Position numbers and translations under genes: made by a program. Source: Cognatilysobacter bugurensis (GTDB lineage Bacteria > Pseudomonadota > Gammaproteobacteria > Xanthomonadales > Xanthomonadaceae). Taken from it: a stretch of 64,000 bases of DNA. Below the pieces are notes generated by a model. That model was not told the origin of the DNA and did no database searches. It saw nothing but the letters and a program-made list of their open reading frames with translations. Within the stretch, counting starts at the first letter, position 1. Every line of letters starts with the position of its first letter. Of this stretch, positions 55,512-64,000 are shown piece after piece. Location of the stretch: the NCBI RefSeq assembly GCF_014652095.1, contig NZ_BMYD01000001.1, positions 1,155,466 through 1,219,465 of the forward strand, written 5' to 3'.

Positions 55512-57686
55512 TCAGGCGACGCTGCGCAGCGTCGGCTTGCCTGCATGGACCACCGGCTCGTCCGCATCCAGCTTGAACCGCGTGACCGCCCCGCGTAGCC
55601 GCGCGGCCTGTTCGCTCAGCGACGCGCTCGATGCGGCCACTTCTTCGACGAGCGCACTGTTGCGCAGGTTGCTCTCCTCGAGCTGACCGATCGCGTCGCT
55701 GACCTCGTGCAGCTTGTGCGCCTGCGCTTCGATCGAGTCGGACGCCTGCGCCGACAACGCGGCAATCTGCTCGGACGAGCCCGCCATTTCCTCGAGCGAA
55801 CGGCCCGACTGCGTGACGAGGCGGTTGCCGTCGTCGACGCGCTTGCCCGCCGTCGCAATCAGGCCACGGATGTCCTTCGCCGACTGCGTCGTGCGCTGCG
55901 CGAGCGTGCGCACTTCGGCCGCGACGACTGCGAAACCGCGGCCCTGTTCACCCGCGCGCGCGGCTTCGACCGCGGCATTGAGCGAGAGCAGGTTGGTCTG
56001 GAATGCGATCGAGTCGATGAGACCGATGATGTCGGCGATGCGACGCGTCGCATCGGTGATCGACGCCATCGATGCGACCGCCTCACGAACCACCCCGGCG
56101 CCGTCCCGCGCACGTTCGTGCGCCGATGCGGTGATCTCACGCGTCTGGCGGCTGTTGTCCGCCGAGGCCTTCACCGCACCGACCAGCTGCTGCACGCGTT
56201 GCGCGGAGCTTTCGAGCGCGATCGCCTGACGCTCGGTGCGCTCGGACAGATCGGCGTTGCCCTGCGCGATCTCGCTCGCGCCGTTGCCCACTTCCTCGGC
56301 AGCCAGCGCGACGCCGCGCAGTGCATCCTGGAGCTGGTCGAGCGCGCTGTTGAGCGCCCCGGTCACGTCCGCGATGGCACCGTCGAAGTCGCCTTCGGCA
56401 CGTCGGGTGAGGTCACCCGCGGCCAATGCCTCGGTCGTTTCGCGAATCTCTTCGAACGCGCCGTCGAGCGAAGCAAGCGCGCGGTTGACCGAACGCTTGA
56501 GGTCGTCGAGCTCGCCCGGGAGGTCGAGTTCGATACGGCGGCTGAAATCACCGGCCGCCGCGCTCGACATCGTGCCCCGCAGCGCAGTCAGCGCGTTCTG
56601 CAGGCCGCTCATCGCCGCGTCGACCTTGCCGCGCGAGTCGCCCGGCACCGAGGCGTCCATGCGCGCCGCGAAGTCGCCACGGCTAATCGCATCCATCACT
56701 TCATCGAGCGCATGCATCGTGCGCGCGACGGAGTCGGCACTGGAGTTCACGCCTTGCTTGAGCGTTGCAAGATCGCCGGGCAGGTCGGCCTCGATGCGAC
56801 GCGAGAAATCACCGCGTGCGACAGCACCGAGCACTTCGTTCGTCTCGCCGATCGCCGAGTTGAGGTTGCCGACGAGCGCCGAGAAGTCCCGGCACATCAC
56901 GGCGATCGCGTCCTTGCCCTCGACATCGACCGTCGCCGAGAAGCGGCCTGCGGCCACGTCGCGGATCACGCGCCGCAGCGCGTCGATGGGCCCGCGGATC
57001 GCCTGGTCGACCGCGATCGAGGCCAGAATCACGAGCACCGCGAGGACCACGACGAGCGCGATGCCGAACAGCGCCGCGTTCTGGGCCGAAGCCGAGGCAT
57101 CCGCAAGCGCGGCGGTGAACGCCTTCTGCTGCGCGGCGTCGAGCTTGGCAAGGTGCTCGGCGAATGCGTTGTAGGTGGTCTGGATGGCCTGCGCGCGCTC
57201 CTGCAGCACCGCCACCTCGAGCGTCCCGGCCACCTGCGCGGCCACGGTATCGCCGGCCACCTTCACGTAAGAGTCCCATTGGGCGACGAGCTTTTGGAGC
57301 TCCGACTTAAGTTCGGGATTCGCCGCGACGAGCTTCGTCAGGCCTTCCCGCAGTTGCTTGCTCTTGCCGTTCGCGTCCTCGAGCAGGAACTCGTCGCTGC
57401 TGCCCAGCGCCTCGGCATACATCGCGCGAACCTCCACCTGTTCGGCACGCGCAGCCGACAGTCCGCTGAGCACCGGAAGCGTGCGGCTGGAAAATTCTTC
57501 AAGGGTGGCCGCATTCGAGCGCGCGACGATCACGCTGAACAACGCGTAGATCACGAAGCCAAGCAGCGCCGCGCCCGGCACGAGCATGACCTTCGCGCGG
57601 ATAGAGACCTGGCGCAGCGGCTGGACCGCACGGGCGATCAGCGCCTGCGGGAGATGACGGACGTGGTTGAGCATGGGGGCCTGCAT
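55512..57686 (-). CDS. Methyl-accepting chemotaxis protein with a poly-HAMP linker
   Basis: A 724-residue transmembrane chemoreceptor. Two membrane helices ([22 protein letters not shown] and [22 protein letters not shown]) flank a helical periplasmic domain of about 150 residues. After the second helix come about five HAMP-like modules. These are marked by repeats of [51 protein letters not shown] and [11 protein letters not shown]. The signalling domain has the hairpin tip [40 protein letters not shown]. There is no C-terminal CheR-binding pentapeptide. ATG 57674 (fifth codon, AGG upstream) is an alternative start. It diverges from a porin and PstS-like gene, suggesting it senses the same solute; that link is inferred. 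Confidence 0.92.
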   Translation of the reverse strand: MQAPMLNHVRHLPQALIARAVQPLRQVSIRAKVMLVPGAALLGFVIYALFSVIVARSNAATLEEFSSRTLPVLSGLSAARAEQVEVRAMYAEALGSSDEFLLEDANGKSKQLREGLTKLVAANPELKSELQKLVAQWDSYVKVAGDTVAAQVAGTLEVAVLQERAQAIQTTYNAFAEHLAKLDAAQQKAFTAALADASASAQNAALFGIALVVVLAVLVILASIAVDQAIRGPIDALRRVIRDVAAGRFSATVDVEGKDAIAVMCRDFSALVGNLNSAIGETNEVLGAVARGDFSRRIEADLPGDLATLKQGVNSSADSVARTMHALDEVMDAISRGDFAARMDASVPGDSRGKVDAAMSGLQNALTALRGTMSSAAAGDFSRRIELDLPGELDDLKRSVNRALASLDGAFEEIRETTEALAAGDLTRRAEGDFDGAIADVTGALNSALDQLQDALRGVALAAEEVGNGASEIAQGNADLSERTERQAIALESSAQRVQQLVGAVKASADNSRQTREITASAHERARDGAGVVREAVASMASITDATRRIADIIGLIDSIAFQTNLLSLNAAVEAARAGEQGRGFAVVAAEVRTLAQRTTQSAKDIRGLIATAGKRVDDGNRLVTQSGRSLEEMAGSSEQIAALSAQASDSIEAQAHKLHEVSDAIGQLEESNLRNSALVEEVAASSASLSEQAARLRGAVTRFKLDADEPVVHAGKPTLRSVA

Positions 57687-57799
57687 AGACAGCGGACGCG
57701 AGGGGCTCGCATTGAGCGGAGTAACGGCGTCGCGCCTCGGATCTTGAGCCGCCCACTTCCTGAACAGTTCATTCGAGCGCAGCCCCTACGCCATCGCTT

Positions 57800-57828
57800 G
57801 TTAAAGATTTGTCACGAAGGGCCGTCAA
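57800..57828 (-). promoter_or_regulatory. Promoter of the chemoreceptor gene
   Basis: On the minus strand TTGACG, 17 bases, then TTTAAC: five of six and four of six matches to the sigma-70 boxes. It lies about 115 bases upstream of the chemoreceptor start, in the 213-base gap shared with the porin. Confidence 0.45.
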
Positions 57829-57899
57829 CCGGGGTACGCCGCGTCGGTTCCCTTCGGTCCCGCTCCGCCCGGCGTCCCTCACACGCTTTGGAGATTCTT

Positions 57900-59045
57900 G
57901 TGAAGACTTCCCTTGCCGTCGCGATTGCCGCGGCGCTGAGCTTCTTCGGACCCGCCGCCCACGCCGAAGTGCGCGTCAGCGGCTTCGGCCAGATCATTGC
58001 CGGCACGACGCTCGACAGCGGCGACCGCTTCCCGTCCGGCGGCTACACCGACACGGTCGACTTCGAGGAAGAGTCGCTGTTCGCGATCCAGATCGACGCC
58101 GATCTCAATGAGCGCGTCACCGCGACCGCGCAGATCCTGGCCGAAGGCTCCGAAAACTTTAAGCCGGAGCTCGCCTGGGCCTACGCGAACGTGCAGCTCG
58201 GCAAGGGCTTCTCGACGAAGGTCGGCCGCCAGCGCATTCCGTTCTACCGCTACTCCGACTTCCTCGATGTCGGCTATGCATACCCGTGGATCCGTCCGCC
58301 GGTGGCCATGTACAACCAGCCATGGTCGAACGCGGACGGCATCAGCCTGTCGCACAGTGCGTACGTCGGTAAGTGGTTTTCGCAGGCCCAGGTGCTGTAC
58401 GGGTCGTTCGACGGCGATGCCGTGAACGGCACCACCCGCTTCCAGGGCAAGCTTGACCACCTGCGCGGCTTCTCCTGGGACGTCGAGTACGACGAGTGGC
58501 TGTCGCTTCGCGCCGCGTACGTCGCGGCCGAGGTCACCGTCGCCGGCACGAGCCTCGACCTGGTCACCAACGCGCTGCGTCAGTTCCGTCAGAACGCGCT
58601 CGCCGATCGCCTCGACTACAACCAGGACCCGGGCACGTTCAAGAGCGTGGGCTTCAAGGTCGACAAGGCCGATTGGCTCGTCGTGGGCGAATACTCCGAG
58701 CTCGACATCGAGGACTCGGTGTTCGCCAACATCGACCGCACCGACTGGTACACCACCGTCGGCCACCGCTTCGGTGCCGTCATGCCGCACTTCACCTACG
58801 GCCGCCGTTCGGCCGGGGCTGACCTGAGCGTGCTGCGCGGCATCCCGATGCAGAGCCCGCTGTATTTCCCGGTGGCCGCCTCCGCCATGAGCCAGCAGCT
58901 CGACGAAACCTTCAAGAGCGTCGGCGTCCGCTGGGACTTCGCTGCGAACGTCTCGCTCAAGGCCGATTACACGCGCGTTGAAAGCGACGTCATGGGCGCA
59001 GCGGAAGGCGACCTCGTCTCGGCCGGCCTCGTCTTTACGTTCTGA
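57900..59045 (+). CDS. Outer-membrane porin paired with a PstS-like protein
   Basis: A 381-residue beta-barrel. GTG 57900 has GGAG six bases upstream and begins a signal peptide (VKTSLAVAIAAALSFFGPAAHA) cleaved before EVRVSGFGQIIAGTTL. Much longer open frames in this register upstream overlap the chemoreceptor on the other strand and are artefacts. The barrel has alternating aromatic strands such as LAWAYANVQLGKGFSTKVGRQRIPFYRYSD and ends DLVSAGLVFTF, with a terminal Phe. The GFGQ... start and GRQRIPF motif fit porins of the DcaP/Porin_4 kind, not OprP. It is followed after 13 bases by a small PstS-like gene, so outer-membrane entry and periplasmic capture may be linked. Confidence 0.82.
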   Translation: MKTSLAVAIAAALSFFGPAAHAEVRVSGFGQIIAGTTLDSGDRFPSGGYTDTVDFEEESLFAIQIDADLNERVTATAQILAEGSENFKPELAWAYANVQLGKGFSTKVGRQRIPFYRYSDFLDVGYAYPWIRPPVAMYNQPWSNADGISLSHSAYVGKWFSQAQVLYGSFDGDAVNGTTRFQGKLDHLRGFSWDVEYDEWLSLRAAYVAAEVTVAGTSLDLVTNALRQFRQNALADRLDYNQDPGTFKSVGFKVDKADWLVVGEYSELDIEDSVFANIDRTDWYTTVGHRFGAVMPHFTYGRRSAGADLSVLRGIPMQSPLYFPVAASAMSQQLDETFKSVGVRWDFAANVSLKADYTRVESDVMGAAEGDLVSAGLVFTF

Positions 59046-59058
59046 TCGGAGCAGGAAT

Positions 59059-59454
59059 ATGAAATCGTTTCGTCTGATGCTTGGTGCGCTCGCCCTCGTG
59101 GCGGCCGCCCAGGCCAACGCCGGCGCCGTCGTTGCTGCCTCCGGCGGCAAGGCCGCCGCCATGGACGCGGAAGCCGCCAAGCGCGTCTTCCTCGGCCGCG
59201 ACCCGAGCGCGCAGGTCATCTACCAAAAGAGCGGCGCCACGCGCGAGGCGTTCGACAAGGGCGTGCTCGGCAAGCCGGGCGCTGAGCTGACCACCTACTG
59301 GTCCAAGCTGATCTTCACCGGCAAGGCGAAGGCCCCGGTCGAAGTCGGCAGCGATGCCGAGGTCAAGGCCAAGCTCGCCGCCAACCCGAGCGCCGTCGGC
59401 TACGTCAGCGACAGCGCGGTCGACGGCTCGGTGAAGGTGCTCTACAAGTTCTGA
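59059..59454 (+). CDS. Miniature PstS-like periplasmic protein
   Basis: A 131-residue secreted protein, about one third the length of PstS. The signal peptide is MKSFRLMLGALALVAAAQANA. The mature part reads like one lobe of a phosphate-binding protein: DAEAAKRVFLGRDPSAQVIYQKSGATREAFDKGVLGK, then ELTTYWSKLIFTGKAKAP and LAANPSAVGYVSDSAVDGSVKVLYKF. The last segment aligns with the GIGYVELSYA region of true PstS. The phosphate motif RSDGSGT is replaced by QKSGATREAF. Such single-lobe PBP-like proteins occur beside porins in other gammaproteobacteria, with unknown function. It has GGAG/AGGA before ATG and shares a transcript with the porin. Confidence 0.82.
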   Translation: MKSFRLMLGALALVAAAQANAGAVVAASGGKAAAMDAEAAKRVFLGRDPSAQVIYQKSGATREAFDKGVLGKPGAELTTYWSKLIFTGKAKAPVEVGSDAEVKAKLAANPSAVGYVSDSAVDGSVKVLYKF

Positions 59455-59483
59455 TCGCGTTTGTCTTCGCGATGCACGGACCG

Positions 59484-59523
59484 ACGGCCCGCGCTGCACC
59501 CGCAGCGCGGGCCGTTCTTGTTT
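59484..59523 (+). terminator. Terminator after the porin/PstS-like pair
   Basis: A perfect 14-bp stem (ACGGCCCGCGCTGC/GCAGCGCGGGCCGT) with an ACCC loop is followed by TCTTGTTT. It is one of the strongest hairpins in the window and isolates the pair from tilS. Confidence 0.9.
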
Positions 59524-59553
59524 GCGTGCTCCGCACCCGTGCACCATCGCCGG

Positions 59554-60864
59554 GTGAACTCCGATGCCCTGCCCCGTGCGCTTGCCTCGCTGCCGATCGA
59601 CACGCCGCTGTGCGTCGGCTTCAGTGGCGGCCTCGACTCCACCGCGCTGCTGCACGCGCTTGCGCATGACGACGCACGCCGTGCGCAGGGCCTGCGCGCA
59701 ATCCACGTGCACCACGGCGTCCATCCCGATGCCGGTAAGTGGGCGATGCACTGCGAGCGGACGTGTGCGCAATGGCGCGTGCCGATCGAAGTGCACCGCG
59801 TGCAGGTCGCGATCGCGGGCACCGGGCTCGAAGCTGCATTGCGAGACGCGCGGTATGCCGCGTTCGAAACCTCGCTCGCGATCGGCGAGTCGCTCGTGCT
59901 CGCGCACCACCTCGACGACCAGGCCGAAACGTTTCTCCTGCGCGCGCTGCGCGCGTCGGGCGTTGACGGACTCGGCGCGATCGCGCCGGCGCGGACGCTC
60001 GGCGCTGCGCGACTGATCCGCCCCTTGCTCGACACGCCGCGCGACGTTCTTCTTGCGTACGCGCATGCGCATGCGCTGACCTGGATCGACGATCCCGGCA
60101 ACGCGGACGACGTGTTCGACCGTAACTTCCTTCGCCACCGGGTCCTGCCGTTGCTGCGGGAGCGCTGGCCGCATGCCGGCGCCTCATTCGCACGCAGCGC
60201 TGCGCTGTGCCGTGCGGACGCTGCGCTGCTCGACGACGGCGACGCACAGGCGCTCGCGGCGGCACGCTCGCTCGATCCCGCGACGCTGCGGCTCGATGTC
60301 GTGCGCGGGCTCCAGCCGGCACGCCGTGCACGCGTGCTGCGCCGCTGGCTTCGCGAGTTGCGCCTGCCGCCGCTGCCCGCGCACCTGCACGGGGTGCTCC
60401 ACGTCGAGCTGCTGGGCGCGCGCAGCGATGCAACGCCGCGCATCGACTGGGCAGGCGCATCAATGCGCGGCTGGCGCGATCTGCTCCATGCAAGCCGCGT
60501 GGTCGCCCCGCTGCCGAAGGGGTGGCGCTGCGACTGGAACGGGGCTGCACCGCTCCGTTCGCCGGACGGCGCCACGCTCGCGCTGGACGGTGCTGGGCCG
60601 TTGCCGGAGCGCAGCGTCGTTCACGCGCGCGCGGGCGGCGAGCGCATCGTTCTGCCCGGCCGGCAGCACTCGCACGCCTTAAAACACGTGCTGCAGGGCC
60701 TGGGCGTGCCGCCGTGGGTGCGTGAGCGCGTGCCCCTGCTTTCGACCGGCGCTGGCGAAGTGCTGGCGGCGGGTGATCTGGTCGTTTCGCATCGCTTCGA
60801 CGCCTGGCTGCGTAACCATGGCGCGCGGCTGCGCTGGACGCCGCCGGGCGACGGTCTCGATTGA
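59554..60864 (+). CDS. tilS: tRNA(Ile)-lysidine synthetase
   Basis: Converts C34 of the minor tRNA-Ile(CAU) to lysidine so that it reads AUA. GTG 59554 is chosen, since the frame upstream runs through the terminator; GTG 59539 is possible. It has 436 residues. The ATP-binding PP-loop is [16 protein letters not shown], with [18 protein letters not shown] and [28 protein letters not shown] typical of the catalytic domain. [26 protein letters not shown] is the TilS insertion motif. The C-terminal domains end [36 protein letters not shown]. Confidence 0.95.
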   Translation: MNSDALPRALASLPIDTPLCVGFSGGLDSTALLHALAHDDARRAQGLRAIHVHHGVHPDAGKWAMHCERTCAQWRVPIEVHRVQVAIAGTGLEAALRDARYAAFETSLAIGESLVLAHHLDDQAETFLLRALRASGVDGLGAIAPARTLGAARLIRPLLDTPRDVLLAYAHAHALTWIDDPGNADDVFDRNFLRHRVLPLLRERWPHAGASFARSAALCRADAALLDDGDAQALAAARSLDPATLRLDVVRGLQPARRARVLRRWLRELRLPPLPAHLHGVLHVELLGARSDATPRIDWAGASMRGWRDLLHASRVVAPLPKGWRCDWNGAAPLRSPDGATLALDGAGPLPERSVVHARAGGERIVLPGRQHSHALKHVLQGLGVPPWVRERVPLLSTGAGEVLAAGDLVVSHRFDAWLRNHGARLRWTPPGDGLD

Positions 60865-60895
60865 CCCGCCGCGCCGCGCCGCCCACACTTTCGCG

Positions 60896-61180
60896 ATGCC
60901 GCGCAAAATGCCCCAGGAAACGCCCGCTCCGGCCTCGCCCGTCAGCGATTTCGAACAGTCGCTCGAGGCGCTCGAGCACCTCGTCGACCGGATGGAACAC
61001 GGCGACATGACGCTCGAGGACTCGCTTGCCGCGTACGAACGCGGTGTGGGCCTGTACCGCAGCTGCCAGACCGCGCTCGAACAGGCGGAGCTGCGCGTGC
61101 GCATGCTCAGCGATCCGCAGGACCCGTCGAGCGCCGCGCCGTTCCCGAATCTCGCCGGGCCGAACTCGGCCGATGGCTGA
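60896..61180 (+). CDS. xseB: Exodeoxyribonuclease VII small subunit
   Basis: The small subunit that assembles on XseA to form the single-strand exonuclease. It has 94 residues from ATG 60896; ATG 60908 is an alternative. The family core is [52 protein letters not shown], with the conserved helical pair. It overlaps ispA by eight bases, the common xseB-ispA arrangement. dxs, which often follows, is not in the window. Confidence 0.93.
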   Translation: MPRKMPQETPAPASPVSDFEQSLEALEHLVDRMEHGDMTLEDSLAAYERGVGLYRSCQTALEQAELRVRMLSDPQDPSSAAPFPNLAGPNSADG

Positions 61181-62084
61181 AATCGTCGCGGGCGGCGCCG
61201 TCGACGTGGATGCGTCGATGGCTCAGTGGCGCGCACGCGCTGATGCCGCGCTCACGGCTGCTCTGCCGGCGCTGGACACCGCACCGCGGCGCCTGCACGC
61301 GGCAATGCGCCACGCCGTGTTGCTCGGCGGCAAACGCATGCGGCCAATGCTCGTGTACGCGACGGGCGCGCTGTTCGACGCGGCGCCCGCGCGCCTCGAC
61401 GCCGCCGCGGTCGCGGTGGAGCTCATCCACGCGTACTCGCTCGTGCACGACGATCTGCCGTCGATGGACGACGACGCCCTGCGGCGCGGCCAGCCCACCG
61501 TGCACATCGCGTTCGACGAGGCCACGGCGGTGCTCGCAGGCGATGCTTTGCAATCGCTCGCGTTCGACGCGGTGGCGCTGGCCCCGGTCGAACCTGCCGT
61601 CGCGCTGCAGCTCGTACGTACACTGGCCGAGGCGGCGGGCGCGGCGGGCATGTGCGGCGGGCAGGCACTGGACCTTGCTGCGACGGGCGCCGCGAAGTCG
61701 CTGTCGATCTCTGAACTCGAACAACTGCACGCGCTCAAGACGGGCGCCCTGATCCGCGCCGCCGTTCGCATGGGTGCGCTGATCGGACACGCGGACGACA
61801 CCGCGCTCGCACATCTGGACCGCTACGCCGCCGCGCTGGGCCTCGCATTCCAGGTGCGGGACGACATCTTGGACGTCGAAGGCGACAGCGCGACGCTCGG
61901 CAAGACCGCGGGCAAGGATGCTGCCCAGGCGAAAGCCACGTTCCCGGCCCTGCTCGGCATGACGCACGCACGCGAGCGGCTCGACGAGCTGTCGCGCACG
62001 CTCGCCGACGCACTGGCCCCGTTCGGCGCCGCTGCAGCGCCGCTCGCCGCACTGGGCGATTACGCGGTGCGCCGCGCGCATTAA
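61173..62084 (+). CDS. ispA: Farnesyl diphosphate (polyprenyl) synthase
   Basis: Condenses IPP with DMAPP and GPP to farnesyl diphosphate, the primer for UppS and quinones. It has 303 residues. The first aspartate-rich motif is [23 protein letters not shown] and the second is [39 protein letters not shown] binds IPP diphosphate, and [18 protein letters not shown] is typical. It overlaps xseB by eight bases. The frame is open upstream within xseB, but MAEIVAGG at 61173 is the sensible start. Confidence 0.95.
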   Translation: MAEIVAGGAVDVDASMAQWRARADAALTAALPALDTAPRRLHAAMRHAVLLGGKRMRPMLVYATGALFDAAPARLDAAAVAVELIHAYSLVHDDLPSMDDDALRRGQPTVHIAFDEATAVLAGDALQSLAFDAVALAPVEPAVALQLVRTLAEAAGAAGMCGGQALDLAATGAAKSLSISELEQLHALKTGALIRAAVRMGALIGHADDTALAHLDRYAAALGLAFQVRDDILDVEGDSATLGKTAGKDAAQAKATFPALLGMTHARERLDELSRTLADALAPFGAAAAPLAALGDYAVRRAH

Positions 62085-62088
62085 AGTT

Positions 62089-62120
62089 CGCGGCGGTTGT
62101 CAGATTTGCGCGGCGGTTGT
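62089..62120. repeat. Short direct repeat after ispA
   Basis: CGCGGCGGTTGT occurs twice, starting exactly 20 bases apart (62089-62100 and 62109-62120), in the gap between ispA and the DUF4870 genes. It could be a protein-binding site on one DNA face, or chance. Confidence 0.35.
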
Positions 62121-62240
62121 GCCCGCCTGCTCGACGGCGGGATCGGCCGATCCACGGTGGCCTGCCGCTGTGAATCCGGCGTGCGCTTCCTGCCCGGCTG
62201 GGCCGCGATTACGGCGTTATCCAACGAGCTCGAGCCTCGC

Positions 62241-62272
62241 AAAAGCGAAGGCCCGGACGAGCCGGGCCTTCG
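62241..62272 (-). terminator. Terminator of the DUF4870 genes
   Basis: CGAAGGCCCGG-ACGAG-CCGGGCCTTCG is a perfect 11-bp stem. On the minus strand it is followed by CTTTTGC, placing an intrinsic terminator 25 bases after the leftward DUF4870 gene. Confidence 0.85.
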
Positions 62273-62296
62273 AAACGCATACGGTGACGCCGGCGC

Positions 62297-62740
62297 TTAC
62301 TTGATCAGGCGCAGCGTGAACGGGTAGCGGTACCGCACGCCCTCGTTCGCCTTGATACCAGCGATGATCGTGAACACGAGCCACGCGAGTCCGATGATGA
62401 TCCACGCCGGGATCGCGATCACCAGGCCGATGCCAAGCGTCACGATCGACAGGATCAACAGTGCGAGGAACACTGCGGCGACGGTGATGTTGAAGTTCAG
62501 CGCTTCCTTCCCCTGGTCATCGACGAACGGCATCGTGTCCTTCTTCACGAGCCAGATGATGAGCGGGCCGATGAAGCAGCCGATGCTGCCGGCCCAACCC
62601 GCTGTCACCACGCCGCCGACGAGTGCGGACAGGTGCGCGAACATCGCCCACTGCCGCGCCTCTGCATCCGCCACGCCCGGGTCGACGTGTGGCGGTTCGT
62701 ACGGCGGCGGCGAACCCGGGTTGTCCTTGTAGTCGTTCAC
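62297..62740 (-). CDS. DUF4870 membrane protein (first copy)
   Basis: A 147-residue inner-membrane protein. A Pro-rich soluble N-terminus (NPGSPPPYEPPHVDPG) is followed by the DUF4870 (Tic20-like) core. Segments are RQWAMFAHLSALVGGVV, IGCFIGPLIIWLVKKDTMPFVDDQGKEALNFNITVAAVFLALLIL and IVTLGIGLVIAIPAWIIIGLAWLVFTIIAGIKANEGVRYRYPFTLRLIK. The D/EQGKEALNFN motif is the family mark. It lies 72 bases downstream of a homologous gene on the same strand. Function unknown. Confidence 0.88.
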   Translation of the reverse strand: MNDYKDNPGSPPPYEPPHVDPGVADAEARQWAMFAHLSALVGGVVTAGWAGSIGCFIGPLIIWLVKKDTMPFVDDQGKEALNFNITVAAVFLALLILSIVTLGIGLVIAIPAWIIIGLAWLVFTIIAGIKANEGVRYRYPFTLRLIK

Positions 62741-62812
62741 GACATCACTCCATTTGGCGGGAACCCCAATCTCCGCCTATGTGAAGGCGGGGTCAACTGC
62801 CGGGCGCGCCTG

Positions 62813-63256
62813 TCAGCGGAGTAGACGCAGCGTCAGCGGGTAACGGTAGTGCTCGCCGTTCCACGCCTTGATCGCGGCGATCACGCTGCACACGAGCCAC
62901 ACGACGCCGATCGCCGCAATCGCGAGCGCGAGCGCGATGCCTGCCGGCAGCGTCAGGATCAGGCCGAGGCCGAGCGTCAGCACGGTCGCGCCGACGAGGA
63001 CGAAGCCCATCGCAATCGCCGCGCACGCGTAGATGAACATGCTGAGGTTGAAGTTGATGGCCTCGCGCGCGTGCTCGGCCGCAAACGCCGAGTCCTCGCG
63101 CTTGATCAGGTAGACCGCGAGGCCGCCGACCACACCGGCCGCCCCGACGATCCAGCTCGTGGCCAAGGCGAGCACGAGCGCCATCACATGCGCGCCGGCG
63201 GCCCACATGCGCTCGCTTTCGTTGGGCAGGACTGCCGGGGGATGGATCGTGTGCAT
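62813..63256 (-). CDS. DUF4870 membrane protein (second copy)
   Basis: Also 147 residues, paralogous to the next gene. It shares the motif order SERMWAAGAHVMALV, VYLIKREDSAFAAEHAREAINFNLSMFIYA and VTLGLGLILTLPAGIALALA-type helices. It ends IKAWNGEHYRYPLTLRLLR, near identical to the end of the first copy. The EAINFN motif replaces EALNFN. Four hydrophobic segments are visible. The two genes probably form a small operon expressed leftward; function is unknown. Confidence 0.87.
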   Translation of the reverse strand: MHTIHPPAVLPNESERMWAAGAHVMALVLALATSWIVGAAGVVGGLAVYLIKREDSAFAAEHAREAINFNLSMFIYACAAIAMGFVLVGATVLTLGLGLILTLPAGIALALAIAAIGVVWLVCSVIAAIKAWNGEHYRYPLTLRLLR

Positions 63257-63351
63257 GGCGCCGTCTCCGCCGGAACCGCTCCGGCTTACCGTCGATATTG
63301 CGCCTCACGCCGTGCGTGGCAACCCAACCGATGGCACGGTGCCGCAGTCGA

Positions 63352-64000
63352 CTAGCCGCCTGCGACCGTCATGCGCCCGACCAGAATGGAGCCCGTGCGG
63401 ACGTGCGAGCGGGGGTCGACATCGCTGCCGATCGCTTCAAAGGCCTCGAACATGCCGCGTAGATTGCCGGCAATCGTGATGCCGTCGACCGGGTACTGCA
63501 GCTGCCCGTTCTCGACCCAGAACCCAGCCGCGCCGCGCGAATAATCGCCGGTGATCGTGTTGACGCCCTGTCCCATGAGCTCGGTCACGAGCAGGCCGCG
63601 GCCCATCGTACGCACCAGCGATTCGAAGTCGCCCGCGTTCGCAGCCACCTGCAGGTTGTGCACGCCGCCCGCGTTGCCCGTGCTCTGCAGGCCGAGCTTG
63701 CGCGCGGAATAACTGCCGAGCACGTAGCGCTGCAGCACGCCGTCTTCCACAAGCGAGGATTCTCGTGTCGCAACGCCTTCGGAATCGAACGAGCCCGAGC
63801 GCAGCCCGCGCGGCAGGAACGGTCGCTCGTGGATCGACACCCATTCGGGAAATAGCTTCGTGCCTGCGGAGTCGACGAGGAAGCTCGCGCGCCGGTACAA
63901 CGCGCCGCCCGAGACCGCACCGACCAGATGCCCGATCAGCGACCGCGCGATCTCCGATGCGAACAGCACCGGGTAATCCCCGGTCGGAATCTGGCGCGGG
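63352..64000 (-). CDS. pmbA: Metalloprotease PmbA/TldE, C-terminal part (5' end outside window)
   Basis: The inactive-site partner of TldD in the heterodimeric TldD/TldE protease, which removes leader sequences from some RiPPs and helps degrade antitoxins. About 216 C-terminal residues are visible. They include SEIARSLIGHLVGAVSGGALYRRASFLVDSAGTKLFPEWV, GSFDSEGVATRESSLVEDGVLQRYVLGSYSARKLG and the signature MGQGVNTITGDYSRGAAGFWVENGQLQYPVDGITIAGNL. It ends TGSILVGRMTVAGG. The N-terminal half lies beyond 64000. TldD is not visible. No functional link with the RiPP operon far upstream is implied by position. Confidence 0.94.
   Translation of the reverse strand, partial: PRQIPTGDYPVLFASEIARSLIGHLVGAVSGGALYRRASFLVDSAGTKLFPEWVSIHERPFLPRGLRSGSFDSEGVATRESSLVEDGVLQRYVLGSYSARKLGLQSTGNAGGVHNLQVAANAGDFESLVRTMGRGLLVTELMGQGVNTITGDYSRGAAGFWVENGQLQYPVDGITIAGNLRGMFEAFEAIGSDVDPRSHVRTGSILVGRMTVAGG

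Noticed and set aside
57811-57829. Possible Pho box before the second porin (TTGTCACG ... CGTCAACC)
   Set aside because: The two TGTCA-like cores are 13 bases apart, not 11, and the right half is better read as a minus-strand -35 box.
55707-57899. Long plus-strand frame continuous with the second porin
   Set aside because: It is antisense to the chemoreceptor. The real porin begins at the signal peptide at 57900, with its own Shine-Dalgarno.

Overview
The window comes from a very GC-rich gammaproteobacterium, most likely of the order Xanthomonadales (Lysobacterales). The strongest evidence is the core-gene order dapE, ArsC/Spx-like gene, dapD, glnD, map on one strand, diverging from rpsB, tsf, pyrH, frr, uppS, cdsA, dxr, rseP, bamA, lpxD, fabZ, lpxA, lpxB, rnhB, dnaE, accA. 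There is no skp between bamA and lpxD. The DUF3348/DUF802/OmpA/DUF2894 cluster and an N-terminally extended RNase R fit the same placement. I see no phage, transposase, CRISPR array or rRNA. Genes are tightly packed and mostly run in operons with 1-11 base overlaps.

Bases 1-7,900 hold the end of nth and a complete phosphate-starvation island. An OprP/OprO-like porin diverges from two tandem pstS genes (one exported freely, one a lipoprotein), then pstC, pstA, pstB and phoU. Pho-box-like 11-base repeats lie in front of the porin and in front of each pstS. Bases 8,090-10,200 hold a three-gene RiPP operon of the HvfABC type: a cysteine-rich EGKCG-repeat precursor with a signal peptide, a DUF692/MNIO multinuclear iron oxygenase and its DUF2063 partner. 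By homology this is a copper-binding modified peptide.

Bases 10,200-19,550 hold rnt, a small membrane protein, rlmB, rnr, and a four-gene leftward operon. That operon encodes a MotA-like protein with a very long repeat-rich coiled-coil tail (DUF802), a MotB/OmpA-like protein, and two accessory proteins (DUF3348, DUF2894). It resembles an ion-driven motor of unknown function. Bases 19,900-27,360 hold tRNA-Leu(CAG), an ECF sigma factor with its RskA-type anti-sigma factor, parC, a thiopurine methyltransferase and a penicillin-acylase-type hydrolase, followed by about 500 bases with no recognisable gene.

Bases 27,865-55,434 are the core block: lysine/peptidoglycan precursor synthesis (dapE, dapD), PII control (glnD), translation (map, rpsB, tsf, frr), UMP kinase, and envelope biogenesis (uppS, cdsA, dxr, rseP, bamA, lpxD-fabZ-lpxA-lpxB), with rnhB, dnaE and accA. 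A CDF metal exporter sits between pyrH and frr, and frr has its own perfect -10 box. The rpsB mRNA leader folds into a three-tier stem typical of S2-binding autoregulatory leaders, and a very strong hairpin separates rpsB from tsf.

Bases 55,500-59,520 hold a chemoreceptor with about five HAMP-like modules, divergent from a porin and a miniature PstS-like periplasmic protein. This may be a second anion uptake/sensing module. The window ends with tilS, xseB, ispA, two adjacent DUF4870 membrane proteins and the C-terminal part of pmbA.
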